64,000 nucleotides of DNA, from contig CASECT010000039.1 in NCBI GenBank assembly GCA_949286525.1, forward strand, positions 1-64,000. Reading direction: 5' to 3'. Position numbers and translations under genes: made by a program. A model generated the notes under the pieces. That model worked only from the letters and a program-made list of their open reading frames with translations. It was not told the DNA's origin and ran no database searches. Origin of the DNA: an uncultured Eubacteriales bacterium (GTDB lineage Bacteria; Bacillota; Clostridia; Lachnospirales; Lachnospiraceae). Shown here one piece after another: positions 9,140 to 19,101 of this stretch (position 1 is its first letter; each line of letters begins with the position of its first letter).

Positions 9140-12100
9140 TTATGTAAAATCAAAAAAGGACAGCTGATTGGATTCCGGCAGATCCGTGATAATCTGCAGA
9201 TCTTCCATCAGATCAATCAGCGATTTGCTGATCTTCGCCCGATCCCGCAGGTCGTCCTTGGAGAGGAACTCCCCATCCGCCGCGGCCAGCGCCAGCGACT
9301 CCGCCGCCTTATCTCCCATACCGTCGATGGATGTAAAGGGCGGCAGGAGTTTCCCGTCCACAATCTGGAAATACCGGGCGTCGGATTTATACAGATCCAT
9401 GGGCAAAAATTCAAATCCTCTGGCGTACATCTCCTGGACAATGCGCATATCCCGGTAGGTGTCCTGTTCCTTCTTTGACAGCGTATCCTTCCGCTGACTG
9501 TACTCCGCCATGTAGTACTCCAGCTTTTCCTGCCCCTGGCACATCAGCTCGTAGCTGAAGGCCGTGGCGCGGATACTGAAAAAGGCGGCGTAGTAGGCCA
9601 GTGGATAGAATACCTTGCAGTAGGCGATTCTCCATGCCATCATCACGTAGGCCGCCGCGTGGGCCTTCGGGAACATGTACTTGATCTTCTCGCAGGAACC
9701 GATGTACCACTCAGGCACCCCGTTATCCCGCATATCCTTCTTGTACTCCTCCCACTTTGGCTCTTTGCCCTTGGCAATGATACCCTTTCGGGTGGACTCC
9801 ATGATCTTAAAGGACTCCTCGCTGTCCAGCCCCATATGGATCAGGTAGGTCATGATATCGTCTCGGGTACAGATACAGGTGGAAATGGTGGCTGTTCCCT
9901 CCTCGATCAGGGTCTGAGCGTTGCCCAGCCACACATCCGTCCCGTGGGATAATCCGGAAATCCGTATCAGATCCGAGAACTCCTGGGGCTTGGCATCCCG
10001 AAGCATGCCCATGGCAAAATCTGTTCCGAACTCGGGGATTCCCAGGGTTCCCATATCACATCCGCTCAGCTGCTCCGGCGTCACGCCAAGGGCAGAAGTG
10101 TTCTTGAACAGGGACATGACCGTTGCGTCGTCCAGAGGGATCTCCTGAGCGTTTAAGCCCGTCAGATCCTCCAGCATACGGATCATGGTGGGATCATCGT
10201 GTCCCAGAATGTCCAGCTTCAGCAGGTTGGAGTCGATGGAATGATAGTCAAAATGGGTAGTCACAATGTCGGTGGTCATGTCGTTCGCCGGATGCTGCAC
10301 CGGGGTAAAGGAATAAATCTCCTCCCCTACCGGGAGCACAATGATGCCGCCCGGATGCTGTCCGGTGGTACGCCGCACGCCCACGCACCCCTGCACGATA
10401 CGGTCGATCTCACAGTTTCGTTTGTGAATGCCCCTCTCCTCATAGTAGTTCTTGATGTATCCGAAGGCTGTCTTGTCCGCCAGGGTACCGATGGTACCGG
10501 CCCGGAAAGTCTGACCCTCGCCGAAGATAACCTCCGTGTATCGGTGTGCCTTTCCCTGATAGTCGCCGGAGAAGTTCAGATCAATATCCGGCTCCTTGTT
10601 TCCCTTGAATCCAAGGAAAGTCTCGAAGGGAATATCGAAGCCCTGTTTGGTCAGATCCTTCCCGCACACCGGACACTTCTTATCCGGCATATCGCAGCCG
10701 GCTCTTCCCGAGTAAGCTCTGACCTCCTCCGAATCAAAATCCACATAGTGGCAGTACTCGCACAGATAGTGCGGACTCAAAGGATTGACCTCGGTAATAC
10801 CCGCCATGGTTGCCACAAAGGAGGAACCCACCGATCCGCGGGATCCCACCAGATACCCGTCTTCATTGGATTTCCACACCAGCTTCTGGGCAATGATATA
10901 CATTACGGCGTAGCCGTTGGAGATAATGGAGTTCAGCTCCCGCTCCAGCCGTTCCACCACGATCTCGGGAAGATTCTCCCCATACATGGAGTGGGCCTTA
11001 TCGTAACAGATCTTTCGCAGCATCGCGTCGGAATTTTCGATGACCGGTGGACACTTGTCCGGTCTGGTGGGAGAAATCTTCTCACACATATCGGCAATCC
11101 GGTTGGTATTGGTAATGACCACCTCCTCGGCCTTGTCCGATCCCAGATAGGCAAACTCTTCCAGCATCTCCTCAGTGGTGCGCAGATAAAGCGGCGCCTG
11201 ATCGTCCGCATCCTTGAATCCCTTGCCTGCCATAATGATCCGGCGGTAAATTTCGTCCTCCGGATCCAGAAAATGCACATCACAGGTGGCCGCCACCGGC
11301 TTTTTAAACTCCTCGCCAAGACGCACAATCCTGCGGTTGATGTCCCGCAGATCCTCCTCGGTCTTGACGGTACCGTCCTCCTCCTTCAGCATGAAGGCGT
11401 TGTTGCCGATGGGCTGTATCTCCAGATAGTCATAAAAGGAGACAATCCGGGCGATCTCCTCCTCGGACCTGCCGCCCGCAATGGCCCGATACAGTTCCCC
11501 CGCCTCACAGGCGGAGCCCACAATCAGCCCTTCCCGGTATTTCTGCAGCTCGCTCTTGGGGATCTTCGGACGCCGGTAAAAATAGTCCAGATGGGACTCC
11601 GACACCAGTCGGTAGAGATTGATCCTCCCCAGATCATTCTTCGCCAGAATAATACAGTGATAGGAGGGCATCTTACGGATGGTCTCCGTCGATGCCGCCC
11701 CCGCCTCATTTACCTTGTCCAGGGTATCATAGCCCCGGTCCAGAAGCATTTTCTGACACTTCTCAAAAATATGCGCCGTACACTCCGCGTCATCCACCGC
11801 CCGATGATGGTGTTCCAGGGAAACGCCGAGAGCCTTCGCCACATTGTCCAGTTTATATCTGCTCAAGTTCGGCAGAAGAAAACGGGCCAGAGCCACGGTA
11901 TCGATGTAGGTAAAGTCACAGGCGATCCCCTGCCGCTTGCAGTCCGCCAGAATGAAGCTCATATCAAATTCCGCGTTGTGGGCCACCATAATGGCTCCCT
12001 CGCAGAACTCCATAAATCTTGGCAGAATCTCTTCAATGGCCGGAGCGTCTATGACCATATCGTCCCGTATGCTGGTCAGCTCCGTGATACGGAAGGGAAT

Positions 12101-13609
12101 CGGCTCCCCGGGATTGACAAACTCCGAAAAACGGCCCACAATCTCGCCGCCGGATATTTTGACCGCCCCGATCTCGATGATCTTGTTCTTGTCCGGGTTG
12201 AATCCGGTAGTCTCCAGGTCGAAAACCACATAGTCCCCCATCAGCGACTGATCCTTCGAGTTGGTGACAATGCCCTTCAGGTCGTCCACCAGATAGGCCT
12301 CCACCCCGTAGATGACCTTGAAATCGCTGTCCTTTGGCACCGTGTGATCCGCGTCCGGAAATGCCTGCACCGCTCCGTGATCCGTAATAGCCAGCGCCTT
12401 GTGGCCCCAGGACATGGCGCGCTTTAAGATGTCCTTCACGTCCGACACTCCGTCCATGTCGCTCATCTTTGTATGGCAGTGCAGCTCCACCCGCTTCATG
12501 GGCGCGTGATCCATGCGGCTCGTGGTAAAATCCGGAATCTTCATGATGCCGAAGACGGAGCCGATGGTCAGCTCATGATCGTACCGGTCGATAACCGTGC
12601 TGCCCTTGATACGGATAAAAGTGCCGGGAGCAAGCTTCTCCGCCAGTTCCCCCGCCCGATCGGTGGCAACAAAAATTTTTGACACAATCGTATCCGTAAA
12701 ATCTGTCGTGGCAAAGGAGATGATCGTCCGCTCATTTCGTATCTCCCGCTGCTCGCAGGTCAGAATCTTTCCGCGGATGACCACTTCCCCGATATCTCCC
12801 CGGATCTCCTCGATGGACATGGGCTCATCGGAAAACTCCCTTCCGTAGAGCACATCCGGGTTCGAGGAACGCCGTTCCCCATAGCGGTCCCTCCCGGCCC
12901 TCTTTTTCTGAAATCTCTGCCTGGGCGTCTGCTCCTGCTTCTCGTACTTCTTCGCCGCCGGTTTCGCTTCTGAAGCGCGCTCCTCGCCTGCCTCATCGCC
13001 GGAGATCTCCCGCTGCAGGGCAAGACGCATCTGCTGTCTGGAAATTTCCGCGATCTCGCTCTCGATCTCCAGCCGGCTCTTCTCGCGATAGCGGCTTTTG
13101 GCCGGTTTACGGTAGGAAAAATCGATGATCAGCCGCTGTCCGCACCGCTCGCAGAAAATCTTGTCCAGAATATCGTGAAGATCGTTCTCTCTCTCCCTTG
13201 CAATAACCGTATCCTCCAGCGTTATCTGAAGATGATCCGCCCGGTCAAACTCCATCTGGGCTTTCTTGAACACGCCAAAAAGGAGAGCGCTAAAATGGTC
13301 GATCTCCTCATAAATACTGTCCTTATATGCCTCGTACAGATTCTTTGGATTATACTGACCGGAAAGGCGAAACTTCTCTATGATCCGTATCTTAATCCGC
13401 TGACCGGGAAAGCACTGCTTCTGTATCTCCTCCTCCAGCTTCCAGATACGCCTCTTTGGAATCAGCGCGGAACAGGACAGATAAATGCGCAGGGCGTCGT
13501 GAGCCCCGTTGGTGCTGACCTTTTCCACCACTCCGTCCTCCAGGGCGTGGGAAAGATCCCGGTCAATCTCCAGTTTTGGAAACAGTTCAAAAAAGCCGTG
13601 ACTGCTCAA
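9140..13609 (-). CDS. polC: DNA polymerase III alpha subunit, PolC type
   Basis: The 1489-residue replicative polymerase is typical of low-GC Gram-positives. In order it has an N-terminal domain, an OB fold (near 250-350), a PHP segment (HCHTKMSDMDGVSD near 375), a DnaQ-like 3'-5' exonuclease inserted in it (VVFDLETTGFN near 460, AHNAEFDMSF near 545, HHRAVDDAECTA near 598), a Cys4 zinc motif (CEYC...CPVCGKDL near 950-985), palm residues in EPDIDLNFSGDYQ near 1000, and a C-terminal tau-binding region. The start is TTG at 13609, overlapping the ispG stop (TTGA) with GGAGTGAAGAAGA before it. It is the last gene of the lipid and isoprenoid cluster, the common Bacillota order. Confidence 0.98.
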   Translation of the reverse strand: MSSHGFFELFPKLEIDRDLSHALEDGVVEKVSTNGAHDALRIYLSCSALIPKRRIWKLEEEIQKQCFPGQRIKIRIIEKFRLSGQYNPKNLYEAYKDSIYEEIDHFSALLFGVFKKAQMEFDRADHLQITLEDTVIARERENDLHDILDKIFCERCGQRLIIDFSYRKPAKSRYREKSRLEIESEIAEISRQQMRLALQREISGDEAGEERASEAKPAAKKYEKQEQTPRQRFQKKRAGRDRYGERRSSNPDVLYGREFSDEPMSIEEIRGDIGEVVIRGKILTCEQREIRNERTIISFATTDFTDTIVSKIFVATDRAGELAEKLAPGTFIRIKGSTVIDRYDHELTIGSVFGIMKIPDFTTSRMDHAPMKRVELHCHTKMSDMDGVSDVKDILKRAMSWGHKALAITDHGAVQAFPDADHTVPKDSDFKVIYGVEAYLVDDLKGIVTNSKDQSLMGDYVVFDLETTGFNPDKNKIIEIGAVKISGGEIVGRFSEFVNPGEPIPFRITELTSIRDDMVIDAPAIEEILPRFMEFCEGAIMVAHNAEFDMSFILADCKRQGIACDFTYIDTVALARFLLPNLSRYKLDNVAKALGVSLEHHHRAVDDAECTAHIFEKCQKMLLDRGYDTLDKVNEAGAASTETIRKMPSYHCIILAKNDLGRINLYRLVSESHLDYFYRRPKIPKSELQKYREGLIVGSACEAGELYRAIAGGRSEEEIARIVSFYDYLEIQPIGNNAFMLKEEDGTVKTEEDLRDINRRIVRLGEEFKKPVAATCDVHFLDPEDEIYRRIIMAGKGFKDADDQAPLYLRTTEEMLEEFAYLGSDKAEEVVITNTNRIADMCEKISPTRPDKCPPVIENSDAMLRKICYDKAHSMYGENLPEIVVERLERELNSIISNGYAVMYIIAQKLVWKSNEDGYLVGSRGSVGSSFVATMAGITEVNPLSPHYLCEYCHYVDFDSEEVRAYSGRAGCDMPDKKCPVCGKDLTKQGFDIPFETFLGFKGNKEPDIDLNFSGDYQGKAHRYTEVIFGEGQTFRAGTIGTLADKTAFGYIKNYYEERGIHKRNCEIDRIVQGCVGVRRTTGQHPGGIIVLPVGEEIYSFTPVQHPANDMTTDIVTTHFDYHSIDSNLLKLDILGHDDPTMIRMLEDLTGLNAQEIPLDDATVMSLFKNTSALGVTPEQLSGCDMGTLGIPEFGTDFAMGMLRDAKPQEFSDLIRISGLSHGTDVWLGNAQTLIEEGTATISTCICTRDDIMTYLIHMGLDSEESFKIMESTRKGIIAKGKEPKWEEYKKDMRDNGVPEWYIGSCEKIKYMFPKAHAAAYVMMAWRIAYCKVFYPLAYYAAFFSIRATAFSYELMCQGQEKLEYYMAEYSQRKDTLSKKEQDTYRDMRIVQEMYARGFEFLPMDLYKSDARYFQIVDGKLLPPFTSIDGMGDKAAESLALAAADGEFLSKDDLRDRAKISKSLIDLMEDLQIITDLPESNQLSFFDFT

Positions 13610-14667
13610 TCTTCTTCACTCCAATGTAACAACTCATAGCGCAGGGCGTCCAGAAGTTCACTCTCCGGAACCTTCTTGCAGACTTCTCCCCGCTTGATAA
13701 TCAGTCCCTCTCCGATGCCGCCGGCGATGCCGATGTCCGCCTCTTTCGCCTCTCCCGGGCCGTTGACGACACAGCCCATAACGGCCACCTTGATATCCAG
13801 GTCGATGTCGGAGACCATCTCCTCCACCCGGTTGGCCAGGGAAATCAGATCAATCTGGGTTCTGCCGCAGGTCGGACAGGAAACCACCTCCACGCCGCCT
13901 TTTCGCAATCCCAGAGTCTTCAGGATCAGTTTCGCGGATCGTATCTCCTCCACCGGATCCCCGGTAAGGGACACGCGGATCGTATCTCCGATTCCCTGAT
14001 AGAGAATCAGACCCAGACCGATAGCGGACTTGATATTGCCGCTGGTAATGGTGCCGGATTCGGTTATTCCCACATGCAGGGGATAGTCCGTCTGCTTCGC
14101 TATCAGCTCGTGGGCCCGCACGCACATCAGCACATCGGAAGACTTGATGCTGATGACCAGATTCTCGTAACCCATATCCTCAATCAGGCGCACCTTATCC
14201 AGTGCGCTCTCCACCAGCCCTTCCGCGGTCACACCGCGATATTTTTCCACCAGATCCTTCTCCAGGGAACCGCTGTTGACGCCCACCCGGATAGGAATAT
14301 TCCGCTCTTTCGCCGTCTCCACCACGGCCCGTATCCGGTCAATGGACCCGATATTTCCCGGATTGATGCGGATCTTATCCGCGCCGTTTTCCATGGCCGC
14401 GATGGCCAGACGGTAATCAAAATGAACATCCGCCACGAGAGGAATCGATATCTGTTCCTTGATCTCTCCCAGAGCCTTCGCCGCTTCCATGGTGGGCACC
14501 GCCACCCGGATAATCTCGCATCCGGCCCGCTCCAGGCGATGAATCTGTTTCACTGTCTCCGCGACGTTCTCCGTCTTCGTATTGCACATGGACTGGATCG
14601 CGATGGGATTTGCTCCCCCGATCACGCGGTCTCCGATCCGGATTTCCCTTGTCTTGTGTCTCTCCAT
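13606..14667 (-). CDS. ispG: 4-hydroxy-3-methylbut-2-enyl-diphosphate synthase
   Basis: IspG is the [4Fe-4S] enzyme that reduces 2-C-methyl-D-erythritol 2,4-cyclodiphosphate to HMBPP, the penultimate MEP-pathway step. The 353 residues match the short bacterial form. It begins RIGDRVIGGANPIAIQSMCNTKT. The cluster cysteines lie in SCPTCGRTQID (near 263) and MGCVVNGPGEAKEADIG (near 297). The gene lies between rseP and polC and its stop overlaps the polC TTG start. dxr, two genes upstream, provides the second MEP enzyme seen here. Confidence 0.98.
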   Translation of the reverse strand: MERHKTREIRIGDRVIGGANPIAIQSMCNTKTENVAETVKQIHRLERAGCEIIRVAVPTMEAAKALGEIKEQISIPLVADVHFDYRLAIAAMENGADKIRINPGNIGSIDRIRAVVETAKERNIPIRVGVNSGSLEKDLVEKYRGVTAEGLVESALDKVRLIEDMGYENLVISIKSSDVLMCVRAHELIAKQTDYPLHVGITESGTITSGNIKSAIGLGLILYQGIGDTIRVSLTGDPVEEIRSAKLILKTLGLRKGGVEVVSCPTCGRTQIDLISLANRVEEMVSDIDLDIKVAVMGCVVNGPGEAKEADIGIAGGIGEGLIIKRGEVCKKVPESELLDALRYELLHWSEED

Positions 14668-14685
14668 AGCTTCCTCCTCCCGCTT

Positions 14686-15756
14686 TTACCAGAACTGTCC
14701 GATATTGATTACGGACAGCATAGGCAGCACAATCTTTCGCACATCGTTAAACAGCACCACCACCATCAAAATCATCAGAAGCGCAAATCCCACCAGGTGG
14801 ATTTTGCCCTCCAGTTCCTCGTCGATCTTCTTTCTGCGTATGCCCTCCACAATCAGAAACAGCAGCCGTCCGCCGTCCAGCGCCGGAATCGGCAGCAGAT
14901 TCATCACACCCAGGTTCGCGGATAAAAGAATGGTCATGCTGAGCATGTTGACCACAACATAGTAGATGCCGTCCTGGACGGACTGCTCATAGGTATCCCC
15001 GATGGTCTTCACAATTCCCACCGGACCGGACAGGTCGTTTAAGCTTAGCTGGCCGGTTACCAGCATCCGCAGGCTCTCGAAGGTGCTGACCACCTGAAAT
15101 TTAACCTCGTAGGCGCCGTAGGCCAGCGTGCCGAAAAAGCCGCTTTTCTCCCGCTCGCCGGAGCCGTTCATGCCCATCAGATAGGCCCCCGCCTCCTCGT
15201 TGTACTTCGGAGTCAGGGTTACCGTATACTCCTCGCCGCCACGCTCATAGACCACTTCCACCTCCTCGCCGGGATGAAAGAAATTGTACAGGCGGATCTC
15301 CGAGTAAAAATGCACCGGATAACCGTTCAGTTTCGTGATCCGGTCTCCCGGCTCAATCCCCGCCTCCTGGGCCGGATAGCCCTCCTCCACACTGGCGATA
15401 ACCGGCGCGTCGTATCCGGCGATACCGATAAAGATGACAGCCAGAAGATAGGCCAGGATAAAGTTGAAGACAGGTCCGGCCGCCACCACCTGAATGCGCT
15501 GCCACACCGTCTTCTTATTGAAAGCTCTCTCATCATCGCTCTCGGAATCCTCTCCCTCCATCATACAGGCGCCTCCGAAAGGCAGAAGGTTCAGAGCGTA
15601 AACCGTCTCTCCCTTCTGAACCTTGAAAATGGTAGGCCCAAGTCCCAGACAGAACTCCAGCACACGGATCCCGTTTTTCTTGGCCATGATAAAATGTCCC
15701 AGCTCGTGAAAAATGATGATGAAGCTGAAGATAATAATCGCAAGAATAATATTCAA
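14686..15756 (-). CDS. rseP: RIP metalloprotease (site-2 protease family)
   Basis: This membrane zinc protease has 356 residues. The HELGH motif (residues 17-21) lies in the first transmembrane helix, and the third catalytic motif is NLLPIPALDGGRLLF in a C-terminal helix. A PDZ domain is indicated by AGIEPGDRITKLNG. Relatives cut anti-sigma factors, peptide pheromones or signal-peptide remnants within the membrane. The gene ends 18 bases before ispG and starts one base downstream of the dxr stop codon. The substrate is unknown; RasP of Bacillus subtilis is the nearest functional analogue by context. Confidence 0.95.
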   Translation of the reverse strand: MNIILAIIIFSFIIIFHELGHFIMAKKNGIRVLEFCLGLGPTIFKVQKGETVYALNLLPFGGACMMEGEDSESDDERAFNKKTVWQRIQVVAAGPVFNFILAYLLAVIFIGIAGYDAPVIASVEEGYPAQEAGIEPGDRITKLNGYPVHFYSEIRLYNFFHPGEEVEVVYERGGEEYTVTLTPKYNEEAGAYLMGMNGSGEREKSGFFGTLAYGAYEVKFQVVSTFESLRMLVTGQLSLNDLSGPVGIVKTIGDTYEQSVQDGIYYVVVNMLSMTILLSANLGVMNLLPIPALDGGRLLFLIVEGIRRKKIDEELEGKIHLVGFALLMILMVVVLFNDVRKIVLPMLSVINIGQFW

Positions 15757-15757
15757 T

Positions 15758-16903
15758 CTACCACCGACTCTCTATATATTCATATGTGGCCTGCTCCGTG
15801 GAGAGAATCTCCTCCAGGCCCGGGTGCGCAATGTAATCCACTTCCGTCATTGCCTCGGAAATGATTTCCGGAATCTCCAGGAAACGGATCTTCCCGTCAA
15901 GGAATTTCGCCACCGCCCGTTCATTCGCCGCGTTGAAAACCGTGGGCACATTTCCGCCGGCCCTCATAGCATCATATGCCAGGGCAAGCCCGTAAAATGT
16001 CTCCATATCCGGTTTTTCGAAGGTCAAAGTTCCGACGGAGAACAGATCCAGCTTTTCGGCGTGGAGCGTCTTTCTCTTCGGATAAAACAGAGCATAGATA
16101 ATCGGAAGCCGCATATCCGGCACGCCCATCTGCCCGATGACAGCTCCGTCCGCAAATTCCACCGCCGAGTGCAGAATACTCTGGGGATGCACCACAACAC
16201 ACACCTTATCCAGCGGGACGCCAAACAGCCATTTTGCCTCCATAACCTCCAGCCCCTTATTGACCATCGTGGCAGAATCCACCGTAATCTTTCTGCCCAT
16301 GGACCAGTTGGGATGTCTGAGAGCGTCCTCCACCGTCACATGCTCCAGCTCCTCGTAACTCTTTCCCCGGAAGGGGCCGCCCGAAGCTGTCAGAAGGATC
16401 TTCTCAATCTCGTTTCCCGCCTCGCCCTGAAGGGACTGAAAAATCGCGCTGTGCTCGCTGTCCACCGGGAGAATCTTTACCCCCTTCTCCTTTGCCAGCG
16501 GCATGATGATATGGCCGGCCGTCACCAGTGTCTCCTTGTTGGCCAGAGCGATATCCTTGCCCGCCTCGATGGCCGCGATGGTAGGTCGAATCCCCATCAT
16601 ACCGACGATGGCCGTCACAAGAATCTCCGCCTCCTCTTCCTTGGCCACAGCCAGCAGCCCCTCCATGCCGGAGACAACCGTCAGTTCCAGATCCTTTGTC
16701 CGTTCCCGCAGATCCCGCGCGTCCGCCTCGTCAGCCACCGCCGCAATCCGAGGGGAAAATTCCCGGATCTGTTTCTCCAGAAGCGCAACGTTGTGTCCCG
16801 CCGCCAGGGCCGTCACCTTAAGTTCCTCACTGTTCTGCCGCACCACATCCAGGGTCTGGGTACCGATGGATCCCGTGGAACCCAGAATCGCTATCTTCTT
16901 CAT
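15758..16903 (-). CDS. dxr: 1-deoxy-D-xylulose-5-phosphate reductoisomerase
   Basis: The product is 381 residues. Dxr makes 2-C-methyl-D-erythritol 4-phosphate from DXP with NADPH, the first committed MEP-pathway reaction and the target of fosmidomycin. The NADPH site is ILGSTGSIGTQTLDVV at the N-terminus; metal and substrate residues are in PVDSEHSAIFQSLQG, LTASGGPFRG and PNWSMGRKITVDSATMVNKGLEVMEA. It ends one base before rseP starts and lies 18 bases downstream of cdsA, so it is part of the same operon. Confidence 0.98.
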   Translation of the reverse strand: MKKIAILGSTGSIGTQTLDVVRQNSEELKVTALAAGHNVALLEKQIREFSPRIAAVADEADARDLRERTKDLELTVVSGMEGLLAVAKEEEAEILVTAIVGMMGIRPTIAAIEAGKDIALANKETLVTAGHIIMPLAKEKGVKILPVDSEHSAIFQSLQGEAGNEIEKILLTASGGPFRGKSYEELEHVTVEDALRHPNWSMGRKITVDSATMVNKGLEVMEAKWLFGVPLDKVCVVVHPQSILHSAVEFADGAVIGQMGVPDMRLPIIYALFYPKRKTLHAEKLDLFSVGTLTFEKPDMETFYGLALAYDAMRAGGNVPTVFNAANERAVAKFLDGKIRFLEIPEIISEAMTEVDYIAHPGLEEILSTEQATYEYIESRW

Positions 16904-16921
16904 CTCGCGCCCTCCCTTTTT

Positions 16922-17722
16922 CTATAAAATCGTAGCCGCCAGAAAATAGACAATGGGGGCCGTGATAATCACGCTGTCAAAACGATCCAGGATCCCGCCA
17001 TGTCCGGGAATCAGCGTGCCGTAATCCTTGATATCATAATTTCTCTTAATGGCGGAAGCAGCCAGATCCCCCACCATGGAAATTAACGCGCCTATGGCAG
17101 CAATCAGCGCCAGTATCCATATTTCCGTCACGGTAATCTCCATATTCTGCCGGAAAACGGTCCCGTAGAGGGCTGTCAGCAGCGCCGCCCCCACAACGCC
17201 GCCCACAGCTCCCTCCACCGACTTCTTCGGACTCAGCTTCGGGGACATCTTGTGTTTGCCTATCAACATTCCCACACAGTAGGCGCAGGTGTCGCTCCCC
17301 CAGCTGCACAGGAAGATCAGCCACACCAGATACACCCCCGCCGGCAGCATCCGGGTCTGATAGATAAAGGAGAGCATAACCCCCACATAAAAGAAAGCAA
17401 AGAAGGCCGCCATGATCTGATCCGCCTGAAATTTCGGATAGCTGAACACATAAACCGCCAGCAGCAAAATCAGAAATCCCATATAGAGCGCCATCGGTTC
17501 CCAGAGAAAACCAAAAGCCAGATTCAGGTAAAAGATTGCCAACGCCAGATATCCCACAATCCCGGGCAAAGACTTTTCAATATGAAAAATACGATAAAGC
17601 TCGAACATGCCGATCAGGGAAATGATCGCCGTCACAGCCAGAAGAACCGGCCCTCCCGCAATCAGAAAAATCAACGCCAGAACGACCAGCACGACGCCGC
17701 TTATCAATCTCGTCTTAAACAT
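16922..17722 (-). CDS. cdsA: Phosphatidate cytidylyltransferase (CDP-diglyceride synthase)
   Basis: A 266-residue polytopic membrane protein that forms CDP-diacylglycerol from phosphatidic acid and CTP, the branch point to all major phospholipids. The CDP-diacylglycerol synthase signature is near the C-terminus: SMVGDLAASAIKRNYDIKD, then LIPGHGGILDRFDS, with the two metal-binding Asp residues. Eight or so hydrophobic segments precede it. It lies between uppS and dxr, the standard Bacillota order. Confidence 0.97.
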   Translation of the reverse strand: MFKTRLISGVVLVVLALIFLIAGGPVLLAVTAIISLIGMFELYRIFHIEKSLPGIVGYLALAIFYLNLAFGFLWEPMALYMGFLILLLAVYVFSYPKFQADQIMAAFFAFFYVGVMLSFIYQTRMLPAGVYLVWLIFLCSWGSDTCAYCVGMLIGKHKMSPKLSPKKSVEGAVGGVVGAALLTALYGTVFRQNMEITVTEIWILALIAAIGALISMVGDLAASAIKRNYDIKDYGTLIPGHGGILDRFDSVIITAPIVYFLAATIL

Positions 17723-17745
17723 TTCTCTATCCTTTCGTCTACGTT

Positions 17746-18444
17746 CTAAATTTTTCCATATCTGCGGTCACGCTGATTATAGGCCTCTACTGCCCGCCGC
17801 AGATCCTCCTCATGAAAATCAGGCCAGGGCACATCTGTAAAATAAAACTCCGCGTAAGCCAGCTGCCACAACAGGAAATTTGAAAGGCGTTCCTCGCCGC
17901 TGGTGCGGATCAGAAGATCCGGATCCGGCAGTCCCGCCGTGTCCAGATAAGAGGAAAAGGTTTCCTCACTGATCTGGTCAGGGGAAAGCTTCCCCTCTTC
18001 CACATCCTGTCCGAGACGCCGGATGGCCCGCACAATCTCATCCCGGCTCCCATAGTTGATGGCAATCTGCAGATGCAGTCCGTCATACTGTGCCGAGCTC
18101 TCCTCGAGCTGCCGAATCTTTTCCTGCATTCGCTCATCCAGTCGGCTGATATCTCCCAGAACCCGGACAGCCATATTATTTTTCTTCGCCGTCTGGATAC
18201 AGTTTTTCAGATAATTGTCCAGAAGATTCATCAATGCCTTCACTTCCTCTGCCGGACGATTCCAGTTTTCGGTGGAAAAAGCATAGAGCGTCAGATAGCG
18301 GATGCCCATGTTTCCGGCAGCCTCCGCGATCTTCTCCACATTTTTCGCCCCCGTTGTATGGCCGTAGGTTCTGGGCATTCCCTTGCTCCTCGCCCAGCGC
18401 CCGTTGCCGTCAAGAATAATCGCGACGTGATTCGGTATTTTCAT
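17746..18444 (-). CDS. uppS: Isoprenyl transferase (undecaprenyl diphosphate synthase)
   Basis: A 232-residue cis-prenyltransferase that extends farnesyl diphosphate with isopentenyl units to C55 undecaprenyl diphosphate, the carrier for peptidoglycan and wall polymers. The N-terminus NHVAIILDGNGRWARSKG carries the catalytic Asp; YAFSTENWNRP and the C-terminal DLLIRTSGEERLSNFLLWQ are family signatures. AGGAAAGGATGTAGGAT precedes the ATG. A terminator separates it from frr upstream. uppP, elsewhere in the window, recycles its product. Confidence 0.97.
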   Translation of the reverse strand: MKIPNHVAIILDGNGRWARSKGMPRTYGHTTGAKNVEKIAEAAGNMGIRYLTLYAFSTENWNRPAEEVKALMNLLDNYLKNCIQTAKKNNMAVRVLGDISRLDERMQEKIRQLEESSAQYDGLHLQIAINYGSRDEIVRAIRRLGQDVEEGKLSPDQISEETFSSYLDTAGLPDPDLLIRTSGEERLSNFLLWQLAYAEFYFTDVPWPDFHEEDLRRAVEAYNQRDRRYGKI

Positions 18445-18483
18445 ATCCTACATCCTTTCCTCGATTTCTGCTGTAAATAGCGG

Positions 18484-18508
18484 AAAAAGGACACATCCGC
18501 TGTGTCCT
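18484..18508 (-). terminator. Intrinsic terminator between frr and uppS
   Basis: Minus strand: AGGACACA (18508-18501), 5-base loop, TGTGTCCT (18495-18488), then TTTTT. It lies inside the pyrH-frr-uppS-cdsA run, so it either ends a pyrH-frr unit or attenuates the downstream genes. No clear promoter was found between it and uppS. Confidence 0.8.
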
Positions 18509-18530
18509 CTCCGTCACAAGTCTCTGACGC

Positions 18531-19085
18531 CTAAACCGTCATGATCTCTTTGGATTTCGCTTCCACGGCCTTATCGATCTGTGCGATGAACCGATCCGTC
18601 AGCTTCTGCACTTCCTGTTCCAGCTCCTTAACCTCGTCCTCGGACACATCTGCTTCCTTGCCGTGCTTCTTCATGGCGTCGTTGGCATCCCGACGGATAT
18701 TGCGGATCGCCACTTTAGCTCCCTCGCCTTTTTTCTTGACATCCTTCGCCAATTCTTTTCTGCGCTCCTCCGTCAGCTCAGGAAAGACAAGGCGAATAAC
18801 TTTGCCGTCGTTTGTAGGATTGATACCAACGTCCGAGCAGAGAATCGCTTTCTCGATCTCCTTTACCAGAGAAGGCTCCCAGGGTTGAATCTGAATCATT
18901 CTCGGCTCGGGAACACTGACATTCGCCACCTGCTGAAGGGCTGTGGGCACACCGTAATACTCCACCGTAATCCGGTCGAGGACGTGTGGATTCGCTCTCC
19001 CTGCCCGGATAGTGCCAAACTCCTCCAGCAAATTATCATAGGATTTCTGCATTTTTCTCTCAAACTGCTGTAATTTCTCGTTCAT
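18531..19085 (-). CDS. frr: Ribosome recycling factor
   Basis: The product is 184 residues, the usual RRF length. With EF-G it splits post-termination ribosomes. Family features are the N-terminal MQKSYDNLLEEFGTIRAGRANPHVLD and the helical NPTNDGKVIRLVFPELTEERRKELAKD block. It lies 16 bases downstream of pyrH and ends with a terminator. A cluster of charged helices at the C-terminus completes the long-arm domain. Confidence 0.98.
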   Translation of the reverse strand: MNEKLQQFERKMQKSYDNLLEEFGTIRAGRANPHVLDRITVEYYGVPTALQQVANVSVPEPRMIQIQPWEPSLVKEIEKAILCSDVGINPTNDGKVIRLVFPELTEERRKELAKDVKKKGEGAKVAIRNIRRDANDAMKKHGKEADVSEDEVKELEQEVQKLTDRFIAQIDKAVEAKSKEIMTV

Positions 19086-19101
19086 GAATCATAACCTCCG
19101 T

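Noticed and set aside
10199..12427. 742-codon plus-strand open frame antisense to polC
   Set aside because: It is complementary to the polymerase gene; its length is explained by the codon bias of polC.
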